Below are positions 16,475 to 25,400 of a stretch of 64,000 nt of DNA, piece by piece. Position numbers and translations under genes: made by a program. Source of the DNA: Cyclobacterium roseum (lineage in GTDB: Bacteria; Bacteroidota; Bacteroidia; Cytophagales; Cyclobacteriaceae); NCBI RefSeq assembly GCF_010119225.1, contig NZ_WNKF01000013.1:62001-126000 (forward strand), in the 5' to 3' direction. The notes under the pieces were generated by a model. The model saw only the letters and a list, made by a program, of their open reading frames with translations, was not told where the DNA came from and did not search any database. How positions within the stretch are numbered: the first letter of the stretch is position 1; each line of letters begins with the position of its first letter.

Positions 16475-18027
16475 AACCAAAAGCTAAAATTCTTGATCTC
16501 TTAGTGAGATGGCCCCATGTCTTTCCAGTCCTGGTTCTGGTATTTTTTTCATGTTCCGAGAAACTGGAGAACAGCGCTCCAAACGTTGTCATTATCTATG
16601 CGGATGATATGGGGTACGGAGATGTCAACGTCCAAAACCCCAACTCGAAAATTCCGACACCTCATTTGGACCAGCTGGCATCAGAAGGGATGCGCTTTAC
16701 CGATGCCCACAGTTCCTCCGGGATTTGTTCTCCGAGCCGGTATGCCTTGCTGACGGGAACGTATCATTGGAGACGGCAACATGGAATCGTCGGCGCTTTT
16801 GGAAAGCCCTTCTTTAATGCCTCCGATGTAACCCTTCCACAGGTACTTCGAGAGAACGGCTATGCCACGGCCTGCATTGGGAAGTGGCATTTGGGCTGGA
16901 ATTGGGAATTTAAGAATCCTCCGTCAGGTAGTGTCATGCAATGGGGAAGAGAGGTAGCTTTTTATCGCCCGGAAGATGTCGATTGGAACAAACCCGTTTC
17001 AGGAGGCCCCCTTGATCGCGGATTTGACTATTATTTCGGGGACGGGACCATCAATTTTCCGCCGTATGCCTGGATGGAGAATGACCGATTGATTGAAGCG
17101 CCAACAGAGGTCATGGATATTCATGAGATTGGCTATGACACGAAAGAGGGAAATTGGGAGTTTCGACCCGGACCTAAAGTGGAAGGCTGGAATCCCTACG
17201 ATGTATTACCTACGATTACGGGGAAAGCGACCGAATGGATCGGTCAGCAAACCGCTGATAAACCCTTCTTTTTATATTTTCCCTTACCTTCACCCCATGC
17301 TCCCATTATTCCAAATGACGAATTTGATGGCAAGTCAGAGGCAGGTGCATATGGTGATTTTGTTTATCAATCAGATTGGGTTGTGGGGCAGGTTTTAAAT
17401 GCGATTCGGGACCACGGTTTTGAGGAGAATACGATTGTGATCTTCACCTCCGACAATGGTCCGGAACGGTATGCCTTTGAAAGGGCTGAAAAGCACGAGC
17501 ATTTCAGCATGGGATCCTTTAGAGGCCTGAAAAGAGATATCTGGGAAGGAGGCCATCGTGTACCGTTTATAATAAAATGGCCCGGGCACATACAGGGTGG
17601 AGGGATATCCGATAAGCTGGTTTCCCAAATAGACATCATGGCAACCCTTGGTGCCTTGACCGGCATTAAACTTCAGGATGGTGTTGCTCCGGATAGTTAT
17701 CATTTCCTTCCTTTCCTAAGTCAAAATTCGGATAGCGTATCTCAAAGAGCGGTTTTGATCCATAATACAATGGAAAATAGATGGGCGGTTCGTGAAGGAG
17801 ATTGGTTATATATCAATGACAGTACGGGCCAACATTCGATGATGCCGGAATCCTTTTCTAAACTCAGGGGATACGTTACCGACACCACGCCGGGCTTGCT
17901 TTTTAACCTTGCTATCGATCCCGGGCAGCGCAATAATAAGTATGAGTTGCAACCCGAATTGGTAGCAAAAATGGACAAGTTGATTTCGGAAAACAAGGCC
18001 AAAGGGTATCTGATAAAAGATGAATAA
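16471..18027 (+). CDS. Sulfatase 5 of the array (arylsulfatase A-like), lipoprotein
   Basis: 518 residues, starting in a four-base ATGA overlap with sulfatase 4. Lipobox FFSC (Cys28). The activation motif is CSPSR (Cys86, Pro88, Arg90) followed by [11 protein letters not shown]. The metal loop is [15 protein letters not shown] is intact, and FTSDNGPER gives the C-terminal ligands. These are features of the arylsulfatase A/GalNAc-sulfatase-like group, which removes sulfate from galactose-type or related sugars in many cases; the actual substrate here is unknown. It is the last of five consecutive sulfatases, and the DUF1080 gene follows 48 bases later. Confidence 0.9.
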   Translation: MKPKAKILDLLVRWPHVFPVLVLVFFSCSEKLENSAPNVVIIYADDMGYGDVNVQNPNSKIPTPHLDQLASEGMRFTDAHSSSGICSPSRYALLTGTYHWRRQHGIVGAFGKPFFNASDVTLPQVLRENGYATACIGKWHLGWNWEFKNPPSGSVMQWGREVAFYRPEDVDWNKPVSGGPLDRGFDYYFGDGTINFPPYAWMENDRLIEAPTEVMDIHEIGYDTKEGNWEFRPGPKVEGWNPYDVLPTITGKATEWIGQQTADKPFFLYFPLPSPHAPIIPNDEFDGKSEAGAYGDFVYQSDWVVGQVLNAIRDHGFEENTIVIFTSDNGPERYAFERAEKHEHFSMGSFRGLKRDIWEGGHRVPFIIKWPGHIQGGGISDKLVSQIDIMATLGALTGIKLQDGVAPDSYHFLPFLSQNSDSVSQRAVLIHNTMENRWAVREGDWLYINDSTGQHSMMPESFSKLRGYVTDTTPGLLFNLAIDPGQRNNKYELQPELVAKMDKLISENKAKGYLIKDE

Positions 18028-18075
18028 GGTCTGGTAAATGAGAAATACGAACAAACTACTTAAGAAATATTGTAT

Positions 18076-19923
18076 ATGATCTTTAGCATAAAATTTAGAA
18101 AACTCCTTTTGCCCTTGTGCTTTGTTTTTTGGGGTAGCCTTTCTGCGCAAGAGGTGATTGTTATTGATGATTGGAACCAATTTGGCGACATCCCTAAAAC
18201 ATGGGAATTGGTAGGAGGGGTGACGACCGATTGGGAGCAGGATTCGTTTTTGTCAACAAATCCGGGAACGGGCATTCTGGTGAATCCACCAAAGTCAAAA
18301 AACGGCCCGCATTTGATTTCAGGATTTGAACATGGAGACATGGAATTGGAACTGGAGTTTATGGTTCCCAAAGGGTCCAATTCCGGAATTTACCTGCAAG
18401 GGCGCTATGAAATTCAGATTTTGGATAGTTGGGGTAAAATCAATCCCAATTCCGGAGATGCAGGAGGGATTTACCAGCGCTGGGATGAAGAGAAAAAACA
18501 GGGCTTTGAAGGAAAGCCGCCCCGGACCAATGCGAGCAAGGCACCTGGCTTGTGGCAAAAGGTAAAAATCGATTTTGAAGCGCCAAGGTTTGATGCGGCG
18601 GGCAAAAAAGTGAAGAACGCGAAATTTAATCAGGTGTATTTGAACGGTGTATTGGTCCATGAAAACGTGGAGGTGACCGGACCGACCAGATCTGCTTTGT
18701 TTGAAGACGAAAAACCGCTTGGCCCGCTTATGATTCAAGGGGACCATGGTCCGGTAGCGATCAGAAATATAAAGTACAAACCCTACGGAGATCCGATTCC
18801 TGAAATATCGGACTTGAAATTTGCCTATCATGAAGGAAAGTTCCAGTCAAATGAGGAGTTCATGGCGAATACCCCAAACGAAAGCGGGCAACTCAACAAA
18901 ATAACCTGGGACCTGGGCCATGGGGTGCTTGATTTTGCATATGTGTATTCCGGGAATTTAGAAATTCCGAAATCGGGGGATTATACCTTTTCCCTGACTG
19001 CTTTCGGTAAGACCAGCCTTTATTTGGATGGTGAAAATGTTTTGGACGATCAAATCCAATTCCCGAATAATCCTCCCAGGAGCAGCACCTTACCACTAGA
19101 GAAAGGTACGATCCCTTTTCAGTTGGTGTTTTACAAAAATAATTATCCGGGCAGAAGTCCACAACTCGGCGTTTATATAGAAGGTCCGGGGATCAAAAAA
19201 AGCCCTTTACACGATCCGAATTCTTACAAAGAATCCGCTATCCAGAAACCGATTTATTTAGAACCGTTGCAGAAACCCATGATTACCCGCGGGTTTTTCC
19301 AGCATAAAGACGAGAAAAAGACGCATACGGTAGCGGTAGGAGAACCATCGGGTTCAAACTTTGTCTATGATCTTCAACAAGGAGCGATTTTGAGCGTTTG
19401 GAGGGGAGGCTACCTGGACACCTCACCCATGTGGAGACAAAGGGGGACCTCGCAGTTGATGCTGCCCACAGGAGCGGTCGTCGAATTGGCAGACGGCCCC
19501 TTCCTGGCCAAATTAGAAAACAAGAATAGCCCCTGGCCGGATTCTCTCAGTAGTGATCTGATTCAAATTCAGGGATACACCTTAGATCGGGACAGACGGC
19601 CTACTTTTAACTATGCCCTTGAGCAAATTGCTGTTGAAGACTTCTTTGAACCGGAAAGGGGTGGAAAATTTTTAACCCGGACCATTCGCTATACGAATCC
19701 TCAAAAAACGCCGGATGTCTGGGCCCGGATTATCGCTGCGGATAAAATAGCGGATCTTGGCGAGGGAATTTACCTGGTTAACGAAGGTGAATACTACGTA
19801 AAAACAGCTGCACCCATGTTGGAGGGTTCCTTGTTACGAAATACGGCTAAGGGTCAGGAATTGTTATTTCCGCTTAACTCAACAGAAGAAAACGGACAAA
19901 TGAAATACAGTATTATTTTCTGA
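18076..19923 (+). CDS. DUF1080 (3-keto-disaccharide hydrolase-like) plus PA14 domain secreted protein
   Basis: 615 residues from ATG 18076 (a TTG two codons earlier is less likely). The signal peptide ends near SLSAQ. Residues about 25-245 form a DUF1080 concanavalin-like domain with the family blocks NSGIYLQGRYEIQILDS and GDHGPVAIRNIKYKPYG. Residues about 270-385 look like a PA14 domain (YSGNLEIPKSGDYTFSLTAFGKTSLYLDGENVLDD), usually a carbohydrate-binding module. The remaining 230 residues, with ILSVWRGGYLDTSPMWRQRG, resemble the region found beside cytochrome c/DUF6797 proteins in similar loci. DUF1080 proteins include 3-keto-glycoside hydrolases, which would fit an oxidised sugar made by the dehydrogenase-like neighbour. 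That functional link is an inference. Confidence 0.82.
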   Translation: MIFSIKFRKLLLPLCFVFWGSLSAQEVIVIDDWNQFGDIPKTWELVGGVTTDWEQDSFLSTNPGTGILVNPPKSKNGPHLISGFEHGDMELELEFMVPKGSNSGIYLQGRYEIQILDSWGKINPNSGDAGGIYQRWDEEKKQGFEGKPPRTNASKAPGLWQKVKIDFEAPRFDAAGKKVKNAKFNQVYLNGVLVHENVEVTGPTRSALFEDEKPLGPLMIQGDHGPVAIRNIKYKPYGDPIPEISDLKFAYHEGKFQSNEEFMANTPNESGQLNKITWDLGHGVLDFAYVYSGNLEIPKSGDYTFSLTAFGKTSLYLDGENVLDDQIQFPNNPPRSSTLPLEKGTIPFQLVFYKNNYPGRSPQLGVYIEGPGIKKSPLHDPNSYKESAIQKPIYLEPLQKPMITRGFFQHKDEKKTHTVAVGEPSGSNFVYDLQQGAILSVWRGGYLDTSPMWRQRGTSQLMLPTGAVVELADGPFLAKLENKNSPWPDSLSSDLIQIQGYTLDRDRRPTFNYALEQIAVEDFFEPERGGKFLTRTIRYTNPQKTPDVWARIIAADKIADLGEGIYLVNEGEYYVKTAAPMLEGSLLRNTAKGQELLFPLNSTEENGQMKYSIIF

Positions 19924-19968
19924 TGGGTTTCGGATATTTAAAAAAAGAATTTATTGAAAAATAAGCAT

Positions 19969-22083
19969 ATGAAATTAGATGATAATGGATTGTTGATCAG
20001 GAACGCTAGCTTAAATTTTTTACTCCAAAAATCGCATTCCAATCGGTTTTTGGGATGCTTATTAGCTGGGTTTTCCTTATTTATTTCGGTTTCGTTGCCT
20101 GCCCAACAGGCAGCGGACCCGGAGGATTTGATTGCCCAGGAAGAAGACTACTATTCGATAGTGGATATCCCTATTCCTGATGGTATTGAACTTGAGGTGG
20201 GTGGCCTGGCCGTTATTCCAGATGGTAGTTTGGGGGTAGCCACGCGAAGAGGGGAGGTCTGGCTAATCGAAAACCCCTATATGACCGGTTCGCGGATTCC
20301 CCGGTTCAGCCGGTTTGCATCTGGTTTACACGAACCGCTAGGACTTGCCTACCACGAGGGAAGTCTGTATACCAGCCAACGGTCCGAGCTGACCAGATTA
20401 ACAGATAAAACCGGAAACCGGGAGGCGGATGCTTACGAGACGGTCGTTTCCTGGCCCCTTTCGGGAAACTACCACGAGTATTCCTATGGACCCCTATTCA
20501 CTCCGGAGGGGGATATGCTGATCACCTTGAATTTAGGTTGGATAGGCCATGGGGCCAGCCTGGCAAAATGGCGCGGCTGGATGATGAACGTTGCTCCGGA
20601 TGGTGAAATGATTCCGGTGGCGTCCGGGATGAGATCTCCTGCCGGCTTTGGCTACAATGCAGAAGGGGATGTTTTTTACACGGAAAACCAAGGGGACTGG
20701 GTGGGTTCCGGCCGCATTACCCACGTAGAGAAAGGTGATTTTGTGGGGAATCCGGAAGGCCTGGTTTGGAGTCATCTGGAAGAATCCCCCGTTAAATTGA
20801 AGCCCGAAGATATACCCGATACGGGACAACCCATGTCCAAGGTAGCCGCCGACATTCCCGGATTCAAGACCCCAGCCGTCTGGCTTCCTCATGGGCTTAT
20901 GGGGATTTCCACCTCCGCTATTCTTACCGATCAATCCGGTGGAGCATTTGGGCCCTTTACAGACCAACTCTTTGTGGGAGATCAGGGGCATAGCAAGATC
21001 GTAAGGGTCTACCTGGAAAAAGTAAACGGTGTCTACCAGGGAGTGGCTTTCCCCTTTAGAGAAGGTTTTTCTTCCGGTATCCTGCGAATGGTATGGGGCA
21101 AGGATGCTTCCTTATTTGTGGGCATGACGAGCAGAGGCTGGGGATCCACGGGCAAGGATCCGTTTGGATTGCAACGACTGGTTTGGACAGGTAAAGTACC
21201 TTTTGAAATCAAAACCGTAAAAGCCAAACCTGATGGATTTGAATTGGAATTCACCCTTCCTGTTAAGGAATCGGTGGCCAAAAATCCGGACTCCTATCAA
21301 CTATCCAGTTTTAACTACAAGTACCACCATAATTACGGGAGCCCTGTCATCGAGTTGGAAGACCTTGACGTCAGAGCGGCGATTGTTGCTGAGGACGGGT
21401 TGTCTGTGAGATTGGTGGTAGATGACCTGAAGAAAGGATATATTCACGAAATTAACGCTTCGGGGATCAAATCTGAAACGGGTATGGATTTATTGCATGC
21501 CGCTGGATATTATACGCTTAATGAAATTCCGGCCGGTGAAAAAGTAAAGCTTTCGGTAGTAGATAATTCACCTGTCAACTCCCATCAAGGCCACCAAAAT
21601 AGCGATGGAAGTACATCCAAAAAAGAGGTAAGCGCAGCTACTTCAGCGGCAGCAAGGACGAAAAATTCTCCGAAAAGAATGACAGAAATGCCTGAATCCT
21701 GGTCGGACGGGCCGGACCAAACCATTGTGGTGGGCACAAAACCCGGCTTGAAATACGATCTGGATAATTTTGAAGTAAAGGCAGGGAGCAAGGTAAAGGT
21801 CACCTTTAATAATAATGACGATATGATGCACAACCTGGTGATCGTACAGCCAAATACCGCCATCGAAGTAGGAGAGATGGCCTTAGAGATGGGATTGAAA
21901 GGCTCCCAAAACGACTATATCCCCGATTCTGATAAGGTACTCTACCATACCAACATTCTTTCCCCGGAAACTTCTGAAACCATCTATTTTGAAGCGCCGG
22001 CTGTTCCTGGAGAGTATACCTATGTATGCACGTTTCCAGGGCATGCGTATGTGATGCAAGGGATTATGAAGGTGGTAAAATAA
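19969..22083 (+). CDS. Sorbosone/glucose dehydrogenase-like beta-propeller fused to a plastocyanin/auracyanin-type blue copper domain
   Basis: 704 residues from ATG 19969 (TTG 19954 is an alternative). A signal peptide (about 28-46) ends near LPAQQ. Residues about 60-430 form a six-bladed propeller like soluble PQQ sugar dehydrogenases (GGLAVIPDGSLGVATRRGEVW, MRSPAGFGYNAEGDVFYTEN, LFVGDQGHSKIVRVY). A linker rich in Ser/Ala/Lys (about 535-565) leads to a C-terminal cupredoxin. Its type-1 copper ligands are visible: His in MMHNLVIV and the C-x4-H-x3-M set in CTFPGHAYVM (Cys687, His692, Met696), the azurin/auracyanin spacing. A likely role is periplasmic oxidation of a sugar with electrons passed through copper to the respiratory chain. 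PQQ binding is not proven. Last gene of the run. Confidence 0.85.
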   Translation: MKLDDNGLLIRNASLNFLLQKSHSNRFLGCLLAGFSLFISVSLPAQQAADPEDLIAQEEDYYSIVDIPIPDGIELEVGGLAVIPDGSLGVATRRGEVWLIENPYMTGSRIPRFSRFASGLHEPLGLAYHEGSLYTSQRSELTRLTDKTGNREADAYETVVSWPLSGNYHEYSYGPLFTPEGDMLITLNLGWIGHGASLAKWRGWMMNVAPDGEMIPVASGMRSPAGFGYNAEGDVFYTENQGDWVGSGRITHVEKGDFVGNPEGLVWSHLEESPVKLKPEDIPDTGQPMSKVAADIPGFKTPAVWLPHGLMGISTSAILTDQSGGAFGPFTDQLFVGDQGHSKIVRVYLEKVNGVYQGVAFPFREGFSSGILRMVWGKDASLFVGMTSRGWGSTGKDPFGLQRLVWTGKVPFEIKTVKAKPDGFELEFTLPVKESVAKNPDSYQLSSFNYKYHHNYGSPVIELEDLDVRAAIVAEDGLSVRLVVDDLKKGYIHEINASGIKSETGMDLLHAAGYYTLNEIPAGEKVKLSVVDNSPVNSHQGHQNSDGSTSKKEVSAATSAAARTKNSPKRMTEMPESWSDGPDQTIVVGTKPGLKYDLDNFEVKAGSKVKVTFNNNDDMMHNLVIVQPNTAIEVGEMALEMGLKGSQNDYIPDSDKVLYHTNILSPETSETIYFEAPAVPGEYTYVCTFPGHAYVMQGIMKVVK

Positions 22084-22420
22084 GGGAAAATAGTAGGCGA
22101 ATCGTAAGTTCTTTCCGCCAGTAATTACGCCGCTAACCCATACAAAAGATTAGTTCTCCCTTGACCCATTTTGCCAATGGCTTGATGGCTGAACGAGGAA
22201 CTTTTTACCTTTTATCAAGAAACGAGTTTTTGGGATTTAGAGGACAATCCATGGCGTTTTGGGAAACTTCTTAGACATCAAGAAGCTTTAAGAGGACGAA
22301 GCGCCGAAAATTCCTTGTGCTTACATCCCCAATAAATTCCCGGGCCAGCATCAGCAAAAAAGCGCTGGGCTATTGCCCAGCGCTTTGACGATTTATTATT
22401 TTAGGATAGGGGCTGTTTTA
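22084..22420. other. Intergenic region between convergent genes
   Basis: 337 bases between the plus-strand blue-copper fusion gene and the minus-strand giant protein gene. Apart from the terminator hairpin at 22359-22386 I see nothing; no terminator was found for the plus-strand operon itself, though the same hairpin could serve both directions. Confidence 0.5.
22359..22386 (-). terminator. Rho-independent terminator (minus strand)
   Basis: A perfect 12-bp stem (AAAGCGCTGGGC / GCCCAGCGCTTT) with a TATT loop. On the minus strand it is followed by a T-run (A-run at 22356-22361 on the plus strand). It lies 35 bases beyond the stop of the giant secreted protein, which it should terminate. Confidence 0.85.
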
Positions 22421-25400
22421 TCAATAGATAAATACCTTTTTTGTCAGGATTTTATTACTGTCAATCACTTGAATCAGATACAATCCGGAGCCAAAACTAC
22501 CAAAGTTAAAGCCTGGCGTATTTGCGATTTGACTTCCATGAATTAACCGACCATTGCCTTCATAAATCATTACCCTCGCATTTTCCTTTAAGAAGGATGG
22601 GTATAGAATATTCACAAAATCCTGGGATGGCTGAGGATAAACTTTCAGATCTTCTAACTGATCTATGCGGCCTGCCCCATTTTCAGCGGCTTCGGACTCA
22701 CGCTGGTTTACATTTAGAGTGTTCAGTCTTAAATTATCTCCGTGGTTAAACCCGGCTTTAAAGTTTATCGTCAGCATTTCCCCCTTCATGTTGTCGCCAC
22801 CATAGGGAGTGACCACCAACTGATATTCTCCTTCTGGTAGGTATTTTCCACTGTAATTGCCAGCAGGATAGTCACCGAATAGGGCATAGGGCAAAACCCT
22901 TTCCGTGGAGGAATGGCTAATCGGTCCGGTGAGATGGAATGTCATTGACGAAATTCCGTTTCCTTTACCATCCGCGCGAATATTCAACCTGACATTTTTA
23001 AATTGATTCAAATCGATATAGGACCCTTCTGTTAGCGGCATGATGTCTTTATCTGTATCGGCATCCACCAGCGTCAGTTCACCAACTTTAATGTTTCGAA
23101 TCACTTCAAAATGGATCGTCACCTCTTCCCCGCCAATACCAGTGTTTGTACTGGATGTAGTTGGAAAAGCGGTAACAGACAGGGTATACATTCCCTCAGG
23201 TAGGTCTTTTCCGAGATAGTCTCCACCATTATCTCCGAAAATTGCGAACGGAGCTAGTTTCTCAAATCTTGCAAAGGTTACAGGACCATCAATGCTCATT
23301 TCCAGTCCACCTTCCTGACCATCCGGAACAGATGCTCTAATGTTGAACTTTTTACCATAGAAGCTGGAAAGGTCCACCACGTCACCGTCTTTTATTTCGG
23401 TAATATCGGAATGGTCGGTGGCATTGACCAAGGTGAATTTTTCCACCGTTCCATCAAATAGTACTTCAAAATCGACGGCCTGCTCGCTTCCCTGATTTCC
23501 TGAAAGGTTTTTCATTTCATAAGGGGTTGCACTGAAGCGGAACGAACCAGGTGCTATCGTTTTGCCCAAATAATCCCCATTGGTATCTCCAAACAGGGCA
23601 TAGGGGACGACATTTTCTGTTCTGCCACTAGTGCTGACAGGACAATCTGGGCATTGTGTTAAGGATTCCATTTCCAATTTCACGCTTCCCACTTTTTCCG
23701 GGTCAGTCATTACCATGAAGTTGACCGATTTGTCTTTTACAAGCGAGTAGGGAATAATATCCCCGTCTTTGATCTCACGGATAATCGTATTGGTCAGGGC
23801 ATCCACTAGCCAGAAACTTTCAATTTTCAATTCTTGGTTCTCGGAAACGATGCTAATGGTGGCATTTTCTTCTTCGCCACCCTCAAAATAGGCGGTTATA
23901 GCTAATGTAGCCTCCTGCTCAAGGGTTTGGCAAAATTCTACCCGACCATTTTCATCCGTAATAGCTTTTCCATAAAATACCCCATTGACATCAAAGGATA
24001 CTTCTACGCCTGCTAATGGAATCCCAAATTGATCCAAAATGGTGGCCGCCAGACAAACCTTCTCTCCAATCATGCCCTCCACCTCGTTGTCGACAAAAGT
24101 AATAATGGTTGGTACGGGGGTTTGGTCAAGGACCGAAATGGTAGCGGTAACGGTATTGTCGCTTGAATAGTAGAAACTGTATTCAAATTCACCAAGATCC
24201 TCCAGGAGGTTGCAATAGGTCAGCATCCCTTGCTCATCTGTTATTACGGAACCGGAAGGTTCTCCATTTTTGGTAACAAAAACTTCAATTGCTCCTAGTG
24301 GATTGTCGAATTGATCCAAAACCTGCACTTCCATGCACACTTCCTCACCGGGAATTATTATTTTACTGGTAGGATTAACCGAAATCGTAGTAGGTATGAG
24401 TAATACCTGAGTTACATTTATAGTACCTACAGCAGGGACCCCGCCTTCATAAGTAGCAGAAAACGCCAGTTCGCCCAGGGTGTCTGTAATCAAACAATAC
24501 TCGACGATTCCTTCATCATTACTGGTCAGCGTAGCGACAATAGCTCCATTCAGTGTTATGAAAACTTCTGTGTTGGGTAATGGATCTCCGTTTTGATCCA
24601 AGACCAGGGCTTGAACGCAAGCCTCACTTCCCAAAGTCACTTCGGTTATCAAATCGGTAAACGAAATGGAACTGGCAATCAGCACTCCACCGCCACCATT
24701 GCCGCCGTTACCGCCGCCTCCGGAAACTACCACATTAACGCTGGTGATCGCAGGGGTACCTCCTATATAGTTAGCAGAGAATTCAATAACTTCCCCGTCT
24801 TCGCCCTCAGCCGTTTTGCAAAATTCGGCAACTCCGTTTTCATCGGTTATCTCAGAACCGGCGGGTTCTCCGTTGATCTCCAACTGGACTTCCACACCTT
24901 CCATCACCTCGCCATACTGGTCTCGGATAGTGGCGGTAACGCAGATTTGTTGCCCTGCATTCACTTCATTTGCCGAGGGCGTTAAGCCGACTGATGAGGG
25001 TATCGGTGCCGGGATTGCAACGGAAACAATCGTTTCTGCTTTCTCTCCTCCATCAAAGTAGCTGCTAAATTCCAGGTCCCCGCCGTCTTCAGGTTCGAAA
25101 CAGTAGAAAATTTTCCCCTCTTCATCCGACTGGGCATTGTACAATACCGTATTCATGTATTCAATAAATAATTCTTCGCCTTCAATCGGGTTTCCGAACT
25201 GATCCAATACTTGACTGGTTAGGCATAATTCCTCCCCTATGGTAATCGTTTCAGGCAAGGGGGTTAGCAGTACCGTTTCGGGTCTTGGAAATGAAGTAAC
25301 GATCGTTGCCTCAGCAGTAGTAATACCAACGGAAGCGACAATTTTATCCGTTCCTTCGTTCACAGCATCCAGGCAAAAATTTGCAATACCCTCGTTATTG

